From Vicia villosa (lineage: Eukaryota > Streptophyta > Magnoliopsida > Fabales > Fabaceae), in contig NC_081180.1 in assembly GCF_029867415.1 (NCBI RefSeq), forward strand, positions 143,282,731 through 143,346,730: DNA of 64,000 bases, written 5' to 3'. Positions 1-11,959 of this stretch are shown piece by piece. The notes beneath the pieces are model-generated. The model was not told where the DNA came from. It searched no databases and saw only the letters and a list, made by a program, of their open reading frames with translations. The position numbers were made by a program, and so were the translations under genes. How positions within the stretch are numbered: position 1 is the first letter of the stretch; each line of letters begins with the position of its first letter.

Positions 1-1188
1 GAGAAAAATGGCCATAAAGTTAAGAAAAAAATCCAAGTAAAACACTTGAAAATGTCTTAAAGTCTTTTGAAAATTATCTTTTTAATTCCATATCTCTCAA
101 AATAATCATTTTTTGCAAAAAATTTCAATGTGATAAGTTGTTTATTTTTCCAAGATCTACAACTTCCATGTATGGATATATTTGAGTGTGTAAGCAAAAT
201 TTGGAGATCCATGAATTAGGTCAAAATACACTTAAAAATCCTAGTTTGACTTTTTGTTGACTTTTTTATTCTTGATGAATTCTTTGAATTTTATTTGATC
301 AAATGTCTTCAATATCCATATGATGATGATTTGGATCCTTAAAAAATATTCCTCAAAGATTAAAACCTTCACCAATCCCTGATTCACCTTCAAAGCTTTA
401 AACCATATACTCTTACCTCACACCCCAAGTTTCTCTTAACTTCACACCTTCAACAAATATCCACCAAGCCCAACGGATTCACGCTCAACCTTGAATAGTT
501 TCAATCGAGTACTATCCAGAAGCACAATAGAAGGAGAAGCTGAGCTAAACATAAAGATTCATTGGACTTTCTTTCTCCGTAACTTTCGGATTGGTAACCT
601 CTAACCTCAATTTAGTGTATCTCCTATTGGACTTGTAATGTTTATAACTTGAAAACTTGTTTTCCGTTGCCTGACTGTTTGAATTTTGAATTGAACTGTG
701 CTTTGTTGTTGTTATCCGTATCGGATGAAATATTTTTTTTTTTGTATTTCGGCTTGAAACTGAAGAGAGAACTGAAATCGATATTAAGAGAACCGAGTTG
801 AAATGTGAGACGAGAGATTTCTTTGTTGCTGCGGTTTTGTTTGTTGTTGTATCATAAGAGAGTTCGGTGTGAGAGAGAAGAGAGCGCAAAAACAAGTGAG
901 GGAGAATCAGAGTGGCTGGAATGAGAGAAGGAGGCGATTCCTCCTTAGGGTTTTCATTAAACCAGGTAAGTCGCTAATTCTATCGCCATAATTGGCCTTC
1001 TTGTTGGGTTGAGACATAACTGACCTGCAAATTCAAGAAAAAGAGTGAATATAATACTAATAGTGAAATAAGTATTACAGTTGGGTTGAGACTAGAAATT
1101 CAGGGGATGATAATGGAGGAGTATAGAAATTTAGGGTTTAGAACATCTCACACATCCTATATTTATAGCCTTTAGTATTAGGGTTTCA
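1..1188. other. AT-rich intergenic DNA, no gene recognised
   Basis: I see no recognisable coding region here. Open frames on the minus strand are low-complexity (Ser/Thr/Lys-rich) and match nothing I know. A purine-rich stretch near 840-960 followed by a splice-donor-like CAGGTAAG at 963 resembles the 5' end of a plant transcript, but no exon with coding character follows. Confidence 0.4.
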
Positions 1189-1330
1189 GGATGAAACGAA
1201 GGCGTTTTCGTGGGAGGGATGGGCGAGCATTGTGAAAACAACGTCGCTTGAGTTTGCGAGCGTAGAAAGTGAGAGTGTAACCGGCGGAGATGAGACGAGA
1301 GGCCATGGCGCCGCCCATAACTCTGATTCT
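1189..1330 (-). pseudogene. 3-hydroxyisobutyrate dehydrogenase-like fragment
   Basis: Read on the minus strand, 1330 down to about 1255 encodes RIRVMGGAMASRLISAGYTL, which fits the N-terminal Rossmann strand, Gly-rich turn and helix of the 3-hydroxyisobutyrate/beta-hydroxyacid dehydrogenase family (usual start GxGxMG). Immediately after, in another frame, comes VVFTMLAHPSHENAFVSS, which fits the later segment (typically VVFTMLGHPSDV) of the same family. The residues that normally lie between are missing and the reading frame changes, so this is a deleted pseudogene or captured fragment, not a working enzyme. The family match is from memory of plant sequences; no catalytic domain is present. 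Confidence 0.6.
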
Positions 1331-1821
1331 GCGGAGATGATCTAAGAATATTCAACTATTTAAAAATAATCATCTATACACTTTTTTTTTTTCGCTTAAT
1401 CTTCTTTTTCAATAATTTTATAATGAAGTTTAATACTTAAATAATCACTAAATAAAAAACCTATTCCAATACTACTACTACATTATAAGAATATTGTAAA
1501 ATCTCAAATAATCAAAGGTTCTTGAAGACAACTCTAACCCTAAATTTAATATGGCATCATATTAGAAAATTTAATTCAATTGAGAGATTAATTTGAATTT
1601 ATGATAAAATAAATATATATAAATAGGTCGATATTAGGTGCTTGGAAAAATCAAAGAAAATGGAGGCTGATGAAATGTTTTTACTCTAAACTAGTAAAGG
1701 ATCCGTGCGTTCACACGGGTAGCATAAAATTGATATAAATATTATATAATTATTGTTAAAAAATATATATTAATTTATACGAATTAACAGGAAAAAAAAT
1801 CTATATTGATTAATTTGGTAT
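1331..1821. other. AT-rich spacer
   Basis: No gene seen. The stretch around 1690-1725 (GATCCGTGCGTTCACACGGG) is a short imperfect palindrome of a kind often found at the edge of small plant repeats, but I could not define an element. Confidence 0.3.
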
Positions 1822-3477
1822 TGTCATACCCCAAAATTTGCCCATACATTTTCTCCTGCACAAAATCAAATCAAAACACAAAGCTCCAAAATACACTCTC
1901 CTATACAAGGCCCTGAATTAGGGTTTAGGTCATTCAAAAGAAAATCATTGAATCAATGGCTCAAGGTGGAATCCATAGGGTCACAAACATCCCAAAGTAT
2001 CCCCATGTAAAGTTTCAAGTCAAACAGAGCAAATTTGGTCCCTCAAATCCTGATTAGGTCAACAGTCATTTCAAGTCAAAATACAGTCAAAGTTCAAAAA
2101 TCATCATTTGATCAAGGGTTGATCATGATGATGCAAGGAAAGATCAGAAAAGTCAAAAGTCAAAAGTTACTATTTTGAGCATGAACTGAAAAAGTCAACC
2201 AAACTTTGAAAAATTCACCAAATATTCATACTTCATCAGAAAAATTCCCACCAAAGCTCATTTCGAAGGGAATTCATTCCTCTATCCAATGGTCCAAGAA
2301 ACAGAGCTCATAGGTCAATGGTTTAAGAGATATGGCTTCATACATTATAGGTCCTTTTCAAAAGACAACAAAAAGACATTTTTTTAAAAAGGTCATAAAA
2401 GGAGAATGGAAAATGATTTTGATACGAGACCAAAGACATTGGTTAGAGGATTCTCTAAGGTTTCCAAAATGTCTTAGAACACTTCCATACCTCAAAAATT
2501 GAGAGAGATAGGCTTTGTCAAAGTCGGACCATTTTGGAGGGAAAAGTGTGAAGAAAAAAGATTCAAATTGAATTTTTTTTTTTTTGCAAAGAGGCCCAAT
2601 GTTTCTTGACCCAAACTTCATGTTTATGATACCCAAGGCCCTAAACTCATTTGCCACGATTTATTGATTAATATTGGATTTTTTATTGAATTTAATTCAT
2701 GAAAAATATAATATAAATCATATAATTGAAGGAAATACAAGAAAATTTGATTTGGTGTTGATTTTAATTAGAATCAATTATCAAAATATGTCTTAATTAT
2801 TGCCAAATTCGTGCAAGGGCAAATTGGTTGGAAAATATGGAATTTGGATCAATTTTAGAAACATATTTCAATCATATTTCCTAAAATTTTCAATCAAAGA
2901 TTCACTTGGATTTTCTTCAAATTTGTTGCCCTAAATCATTCACATATAAGTACATAACTCATCAAAACCCTAGGGGGACGAATTTGCAGCCTCAAGAGAA
3001 CCAAACTCGAGCACCAAAAACTCAAGAAAAATCCAATTCGATTTATTGTTTGCAGAAGGATTCAAAGAGTTTTAAGGATCCCTACACGTTCCAGGAGCAC
3101 CAGTGGACGATTCTCGATCAATTGCCAAGGCTGAAACACTTAGAATCACGCACAATTCATCACGGTTTGCTCATTCTTTCATACTCTCGTTTTCCATGAT
3201 TCATGCATGATAAATGATTTTCGTTTGCATATTTGTGTCCTGTGTGATGTTGCGATGAATCCTGGATGTTTAATCGAATTTTTATGCTGATATGAGGGAA
3301 TCACCATGTTAGGGTTCATACCTCTCGAATTGGGGTTTTCTTACACAGGTAAAATTAGGCTTAGCCAATACCATGACCATGTTCGTGATGATCAGACGAG
3401 TTCAATGGTCATGGTGCGCCAAATTTTTATGTTGGGCTAGTCCTATTCGCTATTTTTTTTTAGTTTTCGTGCAAGGC

Positions 3478-3515
3478 TTTTTACAGCGCATCGAGCCAAA
3501 AAGCGCTGTAAAAAA
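3478..3515. repeat. 12-bp-stem hairpin in LTR
   Basis: TTTTTACAGCGC at 3478-3489 is the exact reverse complement of GCGCTGTAAAAA at 3503-3514, with a 13-base loop. It is found in LTR 1 only, not in the shorter LTRs of element 2. Confidence 0.7.
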
Positions 3516-5552
3516 CGTTTTGCAGGTTGGCCTTGTGAAGAAGACGACTGCGTGGCGCAGTCTGATTGGCCAGATTCAAATGGCCTCGCGCGCGAAAGAT
3601 TTTGGGCCCCCAGGATGATTTTGCGCTTTAAGACACACGAGCGTACCATGCGCCCTCACCATCTCAATCGTCCACCTCATCAAGCTGCAGATCTAATGCG
3701 CCAGATCCTGCCGGTCCACTATGTTCTCACGCGCGCGTCCACACTGGAATAAAAGCTAAGTATTTTGCAATTTTTTTTATTATTTTTAATTATACAGCCT
3801 TTGTTTTTTATTTATATATACACTTTGTTTTTTTAATGAAATTCATTTTTAATATATAAAAGCTATATAAAAATTATATAAAAAATTTTATAAAAATATT
3901 TTACATGTTTATTTTATTATTTAATATACTATTTTAAATTAATTCATATATACTTGTTTTCCTTTTATATTTATTTAAAAACCTTATCTATTTATTTTTA
4001 GATCTTTAAAAAATCCTAATTATTTTATTTAAATCCCAAAAATTTCATAAAAATTGTTTTACTCTCGATTTAATTTTCTGAACCTGATTTAATTAATTAG
4101 GTCGCGAGACCAATAATTAATTAAATCGATTTATCATTATACTCTATTTGAATCTTAACCAGGATTGATAATACACTGAAAAATATTTGGTTCTGTTCTA
4201 TGCCTTTCAGGGTTAGCAACATGATTAATCCCGATCACGCACCTTCAGAAAACCCGAAGTTAAGTAATTTAATTCTAATTTAATTTAAATTATATCTAGA
4301 TTATTTTGATATTAGGGTTTGTTTTGCTTTCATCCCTTCTGCCTTGCCTTTTTCAGGATCAACCCTAAAGGCACCTTAGCAACCATATCAAATCAAATTC
4401 AAAAGCTAAGTATTATCTCGTATCTAATTCAAATAATCGTTCTTTTTTATTTTATTTTATTCTGTTTCCTTAATAAATTAGAGATAAAATTAAATATCAA
4501 TGAACTGCCTATACACTCACGCCTTATTTGTTTCTTTGCTCATTCCTAATGGTCAGAGTCGATGCTTCTGGCAAACCCTTGCCCTCAACCCTGTCATGCA
4601 AATGCCAAGCTAAGTACCTTCTCCCTATTCTATTTTTAATTTATTATCCTATTTTCTTTTGTAGTTAATGAGGTTTGCCTACGAATTTGATAATGCACTC
4701 ACTATATGTTTTCTGTCTTGTCTCTTTCCTTTTCAGGGTTTGTCAATTGCCAAAGCTACGTTGTTGGTAACCCTAAATCTCATTTTATTTATGCTTTTTA
4801 TTATTATTACTTGTGTCAAACCCTGATAAGGGATCCGCTGGTTACAATTTCCACACCCCCTTTATTGCTTTATATTATTGTGTGGTTAGTAATTTAGGGA
4901 GTGCAAGATTGTAATTAACCTAGAATCACTAATTTACAAGATAATATAATTGAATATAATCACGTGATTGGTGCACACACGCACGCTTTTGGGTAACCTC
5001 TCTGTTGCCTTGTTGCCTGTTGCCTTGTTGCCTGTTGCCCTTGTGTTTTTTTTTGCAGAATAAGCCAAGTCCCTCGAATACGAGGATACCTCAGCCATGT
5101 TGCCTCGATAAAAAGGTCACGACCCCTAAATGATGCTGCCTTCGATACACAAATGACCTCGACCCTCGGAAGTTGCCTACGGAAAAAGGCTGAGGTATCT
5201 TCTGGTTGCCTAACGAAAATGGCTTATTCTGATCCTTGCCTTAGATTACCTGCCCTTCTATGGCATGGGACAGTCTTATGGCAAAGGATGCTTCGACGAC
5301 CCTTCTACCTCCAAACGAAAGGCTTCCTGCCCTCTTATGGCAAGGATAGACCCTTTCATTCTGAAAGGCTAAAAAGAGACCTATTATCTGAGTTTAAGGT
5401 AATTGCCCCTAATTGCCTTGCAATGCTCATCTTTAATATTCTTTCTCACAATTCTTCGAAAACTGGCTACGCTCATTTACGAGCTAAAGTCCACTTTTTT
5501 TCTTTCATCTACTTTTTCTAAAGACAAACGAGCAAGCAAAGCAATTAAGAGC

Positions 5553-5601
5553 CCATGGAAAACCATGGATGCAAAGGGTGCCTTACACCTTCCCTTTGCA
5601 T
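5553..5601. repeat. Twin conserved hairpins near the LTR end
   Basis: Two hairpins lie back to back: CCATGG-N4-CCATGG (5553-5568), then ATGCAAAGGG (5569-5578) pairing with CCCTTTGCAT (5592-5601), with an inner GTG/CAC pair. The same pair of structures recurs in the LTRs of element 2 and in the divergent minus-strand LTR at 60737-60784. Confidence 0.75.
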
Positions 5602-5756
5602 AAATTACCCCCCCGAACTTAGATTTTCTTTAAAGGTTTTTTTCTGTTTCTTTTTGCCTTTTCCGAATATTGTTTGGATAAAATAAAAGTCGGTGGCGAC
5701 TCTTGCTTACCGCGACATTCCGATTAATAAAAAGTCAGTTCACCGTATTACAGAAC

Positions 5757-5774
5757 TGGCGACTCTGCTGGGGA
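5757..5774 (+). promoter_or_regulatory. Primer-binding site, element 1
   Basis: TGGCGACTCTGCTGGGGA sits four bases after the LTR end. This is the type of PBS known from Ogre elements, complementary to the 3' end of a tRNA-Arg, and primes minus-strand DNA synthesis. Confidence 0.85.
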
Positions 5775-6972
5775 TTTTTCGATTAAGAGGGGTTACCTTA
5801 AAAGTTTAGGATTCACTTAAATGTTTTTCTATTGTTTGTTTTGCTTGCTTTACTTTTGCAGGGCTGTTTTGGGTATTCTGTTGTGTGAAAGATCCTAACC
5901 CCGGATCTGAGTACCTTAGGTATGTGGCATGAGATCAGGGAGACTGTACGGACATGTATCGTTATGGTTGAGCTGGTGGCCACCGTTAGTGTGGACACTT
6001 TGGTTTGTCCTGATGGCCCTTGAATTTGATCGAGGAGACATTTGGCTACCCCGCGTGGTGTCATAAGCACTAATTCGCCCTTAGAACCTTAGTTGAACTT
6101 GACTTTGGCCTATAGGAAGTAGCGAGATAGCTGGCTTTGGGGTTCCTGACTGAAGCCGGTTGATACTCGATGCTACACTCATTGAGATTGGACTCTAGGG
6201 ATGCTTTTGGCTGGCCGATCGAGTGTCATGTTGAGACAATGCCCACGAGAAAGATCAGGGATATGAGCACCATAGAACCTGGTTACTTTTTAGGACAGGA
6301 TGAACCAACTAAACGAAAGGAAGAAGGGTACATACCTCCTGGACCACGTGCAAAGCCTAACCATAAGGCAAAACTGTGTGACTTGTGTGACTTGCGTGAC
6401 TTGTTGGTGTTTGCTACTAACCTTCGTTTCCTTGCAGGTTTTGTTTAAAAGGACTTGTTTGTCCTTACTACCCCACACTATGCCTAATGAACCGCATTCA
6501 CATAACATCCATGACATCATGACATCATAAGCATAACATGATTTAACTAACCCTTTCAAGGATCTTAGGAATTTAGGGCGCACAATTTCAGGTGCTCTTA
6601 TCAAAGACTGATCTCCCATCAAGGGGCAAGAGGATTTATTTCCCTCTGGCCACGTACCTTCCAATTCAAAGACACAGTACCAATCAAGGGGCAAGAGGAT
6701 TTATTTTCCTCTAGCCATGCATGTTCAAATTCAGAAGTATCCCGAATCAGAGGCGATGACCCACTCGATATGGTGAGCTTGATTCTTAAAGAAGGACGCT
6801 TAAAAATGAAAGCCAAGGTTCTTCAGACGAAGCTGTGACTGATTAAATTCCTAAAGTTGCTAACTAAATTCCTTAAAGATCCTTGAAAACATTTCATTTG
6901 CATTCATAACATTGCATAACAGGTTTCCTATGATGGGTTTCTCATCCTTCCCTCGCTGTTTATTTCAGCATC
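5775..6972 (+). other. Untranslated leader of Ogre element 1
   Basis: Non-coding leader between PBS and gag. It holds a 10-bp tandem motif (GTGACTTG repeats, about 6378-6402) and a two-copy 65-bp duplication starting with ATCAAGGGGCAAGAGG at 6618 and 6683. Both features recur at the matching place in element 2 (21178 and 21425), so they are old properties of the family. Confidence 0.6.
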
Positions 6973-8290
6973 ATGAATCTCGAACAATCAGTTAAGGATC
7001 TTCAAGCTCAAAACACCGAGTTCCAAGCCTTGATTCTGAATTTGTCCAAAGGGCAAGAAGAGCTGAAAGCCATGTTGACTAGAAAGAAGAAGAAAAAGGG
7101 TAAGAAGACTCGAGTAAAAAAGCTTAGGACCAATCTTGCAACTCAGGGATGCTGAACCCTCTGAAGATAGTGATGAGGATGAGCAAGATGATGATGTTAG
7201 TATCAAAACCGATGCAAAAAGTAACCCTGATTCTGCCAAACCCTCTGAAGAAGAAGAGGACTATCACCATGGAGGATGAACATCCTGATGACAAATACAA
7301 GATGTTAGAAGAGCGTCTGAGAAGTGTGGAAATTCAGAAGGTACCTGGGCTGGATTTTGAAGAGCTTGGACTTGTGCCTGGGGTCGTTATTCCTCCAAAA
7401 TTCAAAACTCCCGCCTTTGCTAAGTATGATGGAGTCTCTTGTCCTAACTACACTTGAGGTCTTATGTAAGGAAGATTCAGCCTCACACTGCTGATAAGAG
7501 GCTCTGGATCCATTTCTTTCAGGAAAGCTTATCTGGAACTCAACTCGAATGGTACTATCAACTAGAAAGTACCAACATCCATTACCTGGGAGGATTTAGT
7601 TGTTGCCTTCTATAAGCAATACCAATATAATTCCGATCTCGCACCAACTCGCATGCAACTACAAAGCATGTCTATGGGACCTAAGGAAAGTTTCAAGGAG
7701 TATGCGCAGAAATGGAGAGATCTAGCTGGAAGAGTCAAACCTTCCTTGGCCGACAGAGAGATGGTAGATATGTTCATGAATACACTGACTGGCCCCTTCT
7801 ATAGTCATTTGCTGGGAAATTCGTCATCTAGATTCACTGACCTCATACTGACTGGGGAACGTGTTGAAAGCGGTATTCGAAGCGGTAAAAATTCAAGTGG
7901 CTACGTATGCTAATACCTCAAAGAAAGCGCACAATGAGAGGAATGAATCTAATACTGTGGGGACGGTCCCTAGCCTCCAATCAAGTGCCGACACAACAAA
8001 GGGGCAACCAACGTAAACAAGGTGCATCTAAAAGGCAATTCACAAAGATCAACATAACTTTGGCCGAAGCGTTACAAACAGTTGCTTTAAAACAGGGTTG
8101 ATTACTTTAAAGGATCCTCCTCTGAAGCCCAACACCTTATCCTCATCAATATAATCCTAATGCAAGATGCGCTTATCACTCTGATAGTATTGGGCATGAC
8201 ACAGAGAATTGTTGGCCGTTGAAGAACAAGATCCAAGATATGATCGACGCTGGCGAAATTGAGTTCGACACCCCCTGCAACTCCTAATGT
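6973..8290 (+). pseudogene. gag: Ogre-type gag, decayed
   Basis: The region starts with ATG at 6973 (MNLEQSVKDLQAQN, a coiled-coil-like N terminus followed by KGQEELK), changes frame near 7150, and then shows the retrotransposon gag domain: VPGLDFEELGLVPGVVIPPK, a KYDG motif, and from 7653 to 7905 MGPKESFKEYAQKWRDLAGR, typical of the helical capsid core (Retrotrans_gag family). Near 8166-8268 a zinc-knuckle-like block follows (CAYHSDS...GH...NCW then LKNKIQDMIDAGEIEF). There are at least three frameshifts or stops (about 7150, 7455, 7910), so no single Gag protein can be made. Gag would form the virus-like particle in the cytoplasm. Protease, RT and integrase would lie beyond the gap and are not seen. 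Confidence 0.8.
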
Positions 8291-8567
8291 GATCACTGCT
8301 CCCATGCCTAATCACAACAAGATTGCTAATGCTATGGATGGCTAGAAGGATGAACTTTTTAGATCATTAGATTTACTTTCATTTGCAATTTCTATTCTGT
8401 TTGTTTAAACATTCGAATTATGATAGACATTATCTGTTTTAATAATTATCATCAGTGCATTGCATATGATTGTCTTGAGTACGTTATTTCGTTATCGCTC
8501 ATTTTAAATTGCGTATTTACTTTGCATATGTTTTATGTTTATTCAACTCTTGCTAAGCTGTAAGCCT
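8291..8567 (+). other. Ogre element 1 internal region up to gap
   Basis: Non-coding sequence that follows the gag remnant. It is closely similar to 22505-22738 of element 2, including GTGCATTGCATATG, so the element continues into the gap. Confidence 0.6.
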
Positions 8568-8667
8568 NNNNNNNNNNNNNNNNNNNNNNNNNNNNNNNNN
8601 NNNNNNNNNNNNNNNNNNNNNNNNNNNNNNNNNNNNNNNNNNNNNNNNNNNNNNNNNNNNNNNNNNN
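8568..8667. other. Assembly gap (100 N)
   Basis: Exactly 100 N, the usual placeholder for a gap of unknown size. The left flank is Ogre; the right flank starts with a TGG/poly-G run (8679-8704) and then LINE-like DNA, so the two sides belong to different elements. Confidence 0.99.
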
Positions 8668-8678
8668 CAAACAAAAAT

Positions 8679-8704
8679 GGTGGTGGTGGTGGGGGGGGGG
8701 GGGG
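8679..8704. repeat. TGG repeat and poly-G run at gap edge
   Basis: A short TGG array runs into about 15 consecutive G. Homopolymer G runs at gap edges are often sequencing or scaffolding artefacts, so this may not be real genomic sequence. Confidence 0.7.
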
Positions 8705-8879
8705 CTTAAAGCAAAACAACAGGAAAAAAACCATAAGGAAAACCAGCATAAGCCGAAGCTAGAGCTGTCCGATCCAAAGACACCTGAAAAGCACCAAAAC
8801 CACAAAAAACACCGCAAGAACACAACCAGTGGAGATCGAAACCACTCCCCCATCTATTGGTTAAGAAATAAGATATGAT

Positions 8880-10015
8880 TTTCAAGACAGGCCGGGAAAG
8901 TACATGAGTTATCCACATACTTACCAAGATACCATTTTCAAGCCAATAAAAGGCTCATGTCTTCCACGTCATTCGTTGTCACTAAAGATCTTGAAAAACT
9001 ATATCGTTCCATGATTTTCAAGTAGACCAAACCATAGCATGCCAAACCATCCTCAACCTCCCTCTAGTCCTAGAAACTCTAAACGAAGAGATAAACATCT
9101 TTAAAAGGGTCAGTAAAGAGATGCAATCTCATAGGATGCAATCTCATAGGTCACAAAGAGATGGAAGGACGACTCAATGTGTAACAAGAAAAAGGGACAG
9201 TAAATAGTCTATGAGGTCAGAGAGACACCCCTATTAAGTAAGTTAACTCTTGTTGGGATACGATCCTAAAGAAGTAGCCAAGAGAAAATAATAACTTTAG
9301 AGGGGGCCATCTACATCAAATAGTCGGGAAGATTAAGGTCTACGGTAGAAACTTGACGACCTGAGGAGAGCTCACGGATCAGAAAACAGGAGTAGGCAGA
9401 AGACACAAAGTAAATCCCATCACTCGACTCACGCCACCTCCCACATCACTCTAAGCAGATGGAGTGAAACCACTTATCACAAATCGAAAATCTATGAAAA
9501 GGGATAACTCATAATAATCAAAGACAAAAGGTCTCCTTCATTTGACATCCCACATCCATCTCCTCACTCCCATCTACCAACCCCCTACTGAATTAGACGT
9601 ATTATTAGAGATCGAGAAAAGTCTATGGAATCTATGACGAATGGGAGAGCCCCTAACCCAGATATAATCCCAAAAAGGGCAAGGAGACCATAACCAACTC
9701 TCAAGGGAAGGCCATCCCTAAACCAGTCAGAATTGTCAGTAGCTATAGAATCCCGAAGGGGGAGACCCCTGTCCAACAAGGCGAGACCTACCTAAGACTA
9801 CCAACTCTCCCACCCAACTTAAAGAGGTAGGGGCTACACCATATCTAGCCGTGAGAGTATCACGTAAAATACCAAAAGCCCTGGAGATTAGACGCCACTG
9901 CCACTTATCCAACAAGGCCAAATTGACCCTTCGAAGGTTGCAAACACCGAGACCCCTAACTTCTTATGCTTACAGACATCCTTCCACTTAAAAGACGGCT
10001 TCTCATCTGAAATTG
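8880..10015 (-). pseudogene. LINE (L1-type) ORF2 3' fragment
   Basis: On the minus strand, 10000 down to 9740 encodes FKWKDVCKHKKLGG (one frameshift), LGVCNLRRVNLALLDKWQWR and LTARYG. These are hallmarks of the plant LINE reverse-transcriptase C-terminal region and zf-RVT domain (usual form W...KKxGGLGxRxLxxxNxALLxKWxWR...RYG). Further left, about 9165-9130, SSFHLF fits the ExxxHLF part of zf-RVT. Multiple frameshifts and stops are present and the polymerase core upstream is missing, as expected for a 5'-truncated, old LINE copy. No poly(A) tail or target duplication was found. Confidence 0.7.
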
Positions 10016-10574
10016 ACCTTGTCGTAGCTTGTTTGTTTTTGGCTTTGTAGTTTTATCTTTTATCTAGGTTTCTTGCTTTCTTTTAGTACTTTTTGGATAA
10101 TCTTTCTTTTTGTATTTTATTTGAGTTTTTTTACTCTTCACTATTAATATTATTTTGTATTTAAAAAAGTGAGACATAGATCAATATCGGTCAACATTAT
10201 TTATTCTGATTATACAAGTTATTCGTTGCTCTTATATTCCTAGTACAAAGTCACTCCATCATTTTTTTTTAAACTTAAAATATGACCTTTTTATATAACT
10301 CATAACAATTTATTAATATGGCATGTTGTTCTTTCCCTCCCTGTCTTTTTGACTACTCTAAGGGTCATTACTTGATAAGAGTTGAACCATATGTGACGAA
10401 TCCTAATTTGGCATGGGTGGGTAAATAAAAGCTTATACGTTAGATATTTGACTTTGCTTCTTTTAGTCATGTGTTTTGGTGAATTGAGAATAAATAGTAC
10501 TATCATACAATTTTCGCTTTCACATCTAAATTTCTTTAGTTGATTACAGCTAAACAAAAGTTTAATTAACATCA
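10016..10574. other. AT-rich spacer
   Basis: No coding region or element recognised between the LINE fragment and the hAT-type element. Confidence 0.35.
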
Positions 10575-10582
10575 CTTGATTT

Positions 10583-11298
10583 TAGGGGTGTTCATGGGTG
10601 TGGGTCGACCCACGAATCCGCGAACCCAAACCAAACCAATCCATAAATTACCCGAACTCATTCATTTACGGGTATATCCAACCCAACCCGCAACAACCCA
10701 TATAGTTTTGGTTCGGGTATCGGGTTTGAGCTTTGCAACCCGCAGACCCGTTGACCCAACCCATTGATGTTACATTAGTATTTTTTTTAAATAGAAATAT
10801 AAATTATTATCTCAGTTTAACCATAATTTTTCCAAAAAAGCTTTATTCTCCACCCATAATACTACTAAATCAATAAATTTACGTAATTCTAAGACTAAAT
10901 GTTGTTTCTTATTTTTTTTTTTGTATCATTTCCAACTTACGTATTTTACAAAAATAATGTGACTTGTGGAATTTTATACTATTATATAGTGTTATGTCAT
11001 GTCTATGAATATTATTAGATATTATATGATGTGCTTCATCCATTTTGTGTGTTAGAAATGAGTATAAATGTATTGAATTGTGTTACAATATTTTTAAATT
11101 GAAAAAAATTATTATTTTTTAAATTTGAAACACAACCCACGAACCCAATCCAACTCAACCCATGAATGAACGGGTCGGTTCGGGTTGATTTTGATAATGA
11201 AATTGTGGGTTGGACGACGAACCCAATCCATTAAAATTTAAATGGGTTGGGTAACAGGTTAGGCCAAACCCAATCCAACCCAACTCACGTACACCCTA
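10583..11298. mobile_element. Non-autonomous hAT-type element, 716 bp
   Basis: The element begins TAGGGGTGTTCATG and ends CGTACACCCTA, giving short inverted ends TAGGG(G)TGT. It is flanked by an exact 8-bp target duplication, CTTGATTT (10575-10582 and 11299-11306), the length made by hAT transposases. Subterminal zones at both ends are full of AACCCA/TGGGTT motifs (10600-10765 and 11125-11285) that could serve as transposase-binding repeats. The 360-bp centre is AT-rich and encodes nothing, so it would need a transposase in trans. Confidence 0.85.
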
Positions 11299-11306
11299 CT
11301 TGATTT

Positions 11307-11494
11307 GATTAACCCTTTTAAAAATATGTTCAAGCATAACACTCAAGGTATAGTAGAGGATATTTACATTGAAGACATGATATAGTAGTAACTTTGAGGA
11401 CCCATCTTCACATGAATTCACGTGGCAAGGTTCCTAATCCTTGATTATTTAATTACAGTGTTGCTTTTTTGACATATACTCAGACTTGGATAGC
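11307..11494. other. Spacer
   Basis: No feature recognised. Confidence 0.3.
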
Positions 11495-11622
11495 ATAATC
11501 AAAGCCTAAAATCACATTTTTGTAGGCCCAAATTAAATTTGTTGATTACAGTTCTATATAATCAAAGCCTAAAATCACATTTTTGTAGGCCCAAATTAAA
11601 TTTGTTGATTGCAGTTCTATAT
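11495..11622. repeat. Tandem duplication, 2 x 63 bp
   Basis: The block starting ATAATCAAAGCCTAAAATC at 11495 is repeated at 11558 with one visible change (ATTACAG to ATTGCAG). Simple local duplication in non-coding DNA. Confidence 0.9.
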
Positions 11623-11959
11623 CCTTACAAGGTAATGCCTCCAATGTAAGAAATGTGTTTTTTATGTAAAAAAATTCAAAAGGAAATAGAGACATCAATA
11701 TGAATGTAACGGAATCAGAAAATTAGTTTTCTTTTACTTATCATTACTAATATAATCTTAAATACATGTTAGTATATTAATAAAAATGTGAAAATTAACA
11801 AGAGATGGGATCACCTATATCAAACATGAGCAATTTCGTTAACTTGTCTTTTAATGAACTTAACAGGAAAGTTTTTAAAGTAAAAAACTAATAAATATTT
11901 ATATTCATTAGTTTTTTTTAATAAGTAATTTGTATCTAGCAGGATTCGAGATCATTGAA

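Larger units (their letters stand above)
1822..5752 (+). repeat. 5' LTR of Ogre-type element 1
   Basis: This 3931-bp LTR starts TGTCATACCCCAAAATTTG and ends CGTATTACA, so it has the TG...CA ends of an LTR, and it is followed four bases later by a primer-binding site. Very long LTRs are typical of Ogre/Tat Ty3-gypsy elements of legumes. It shares its ends and 3' third with the LTRs at 17286 and 25437 but is about 640 bp longer. Inside are a 12-bp stem hairpin (3478-3515) and, near the end, the two conserved hairpins described separately (5553-5601). The matching 3' LTR is not in the window; the element is cut by the gap at 8568, so no target duplication can be tested (left flank GGTAT). Confidence 0.9.

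Noticed and set aside
8535..8853. Open frames across the first gap
   Set aside because: They run through N bases and a poly-G run; no real coding evidence.
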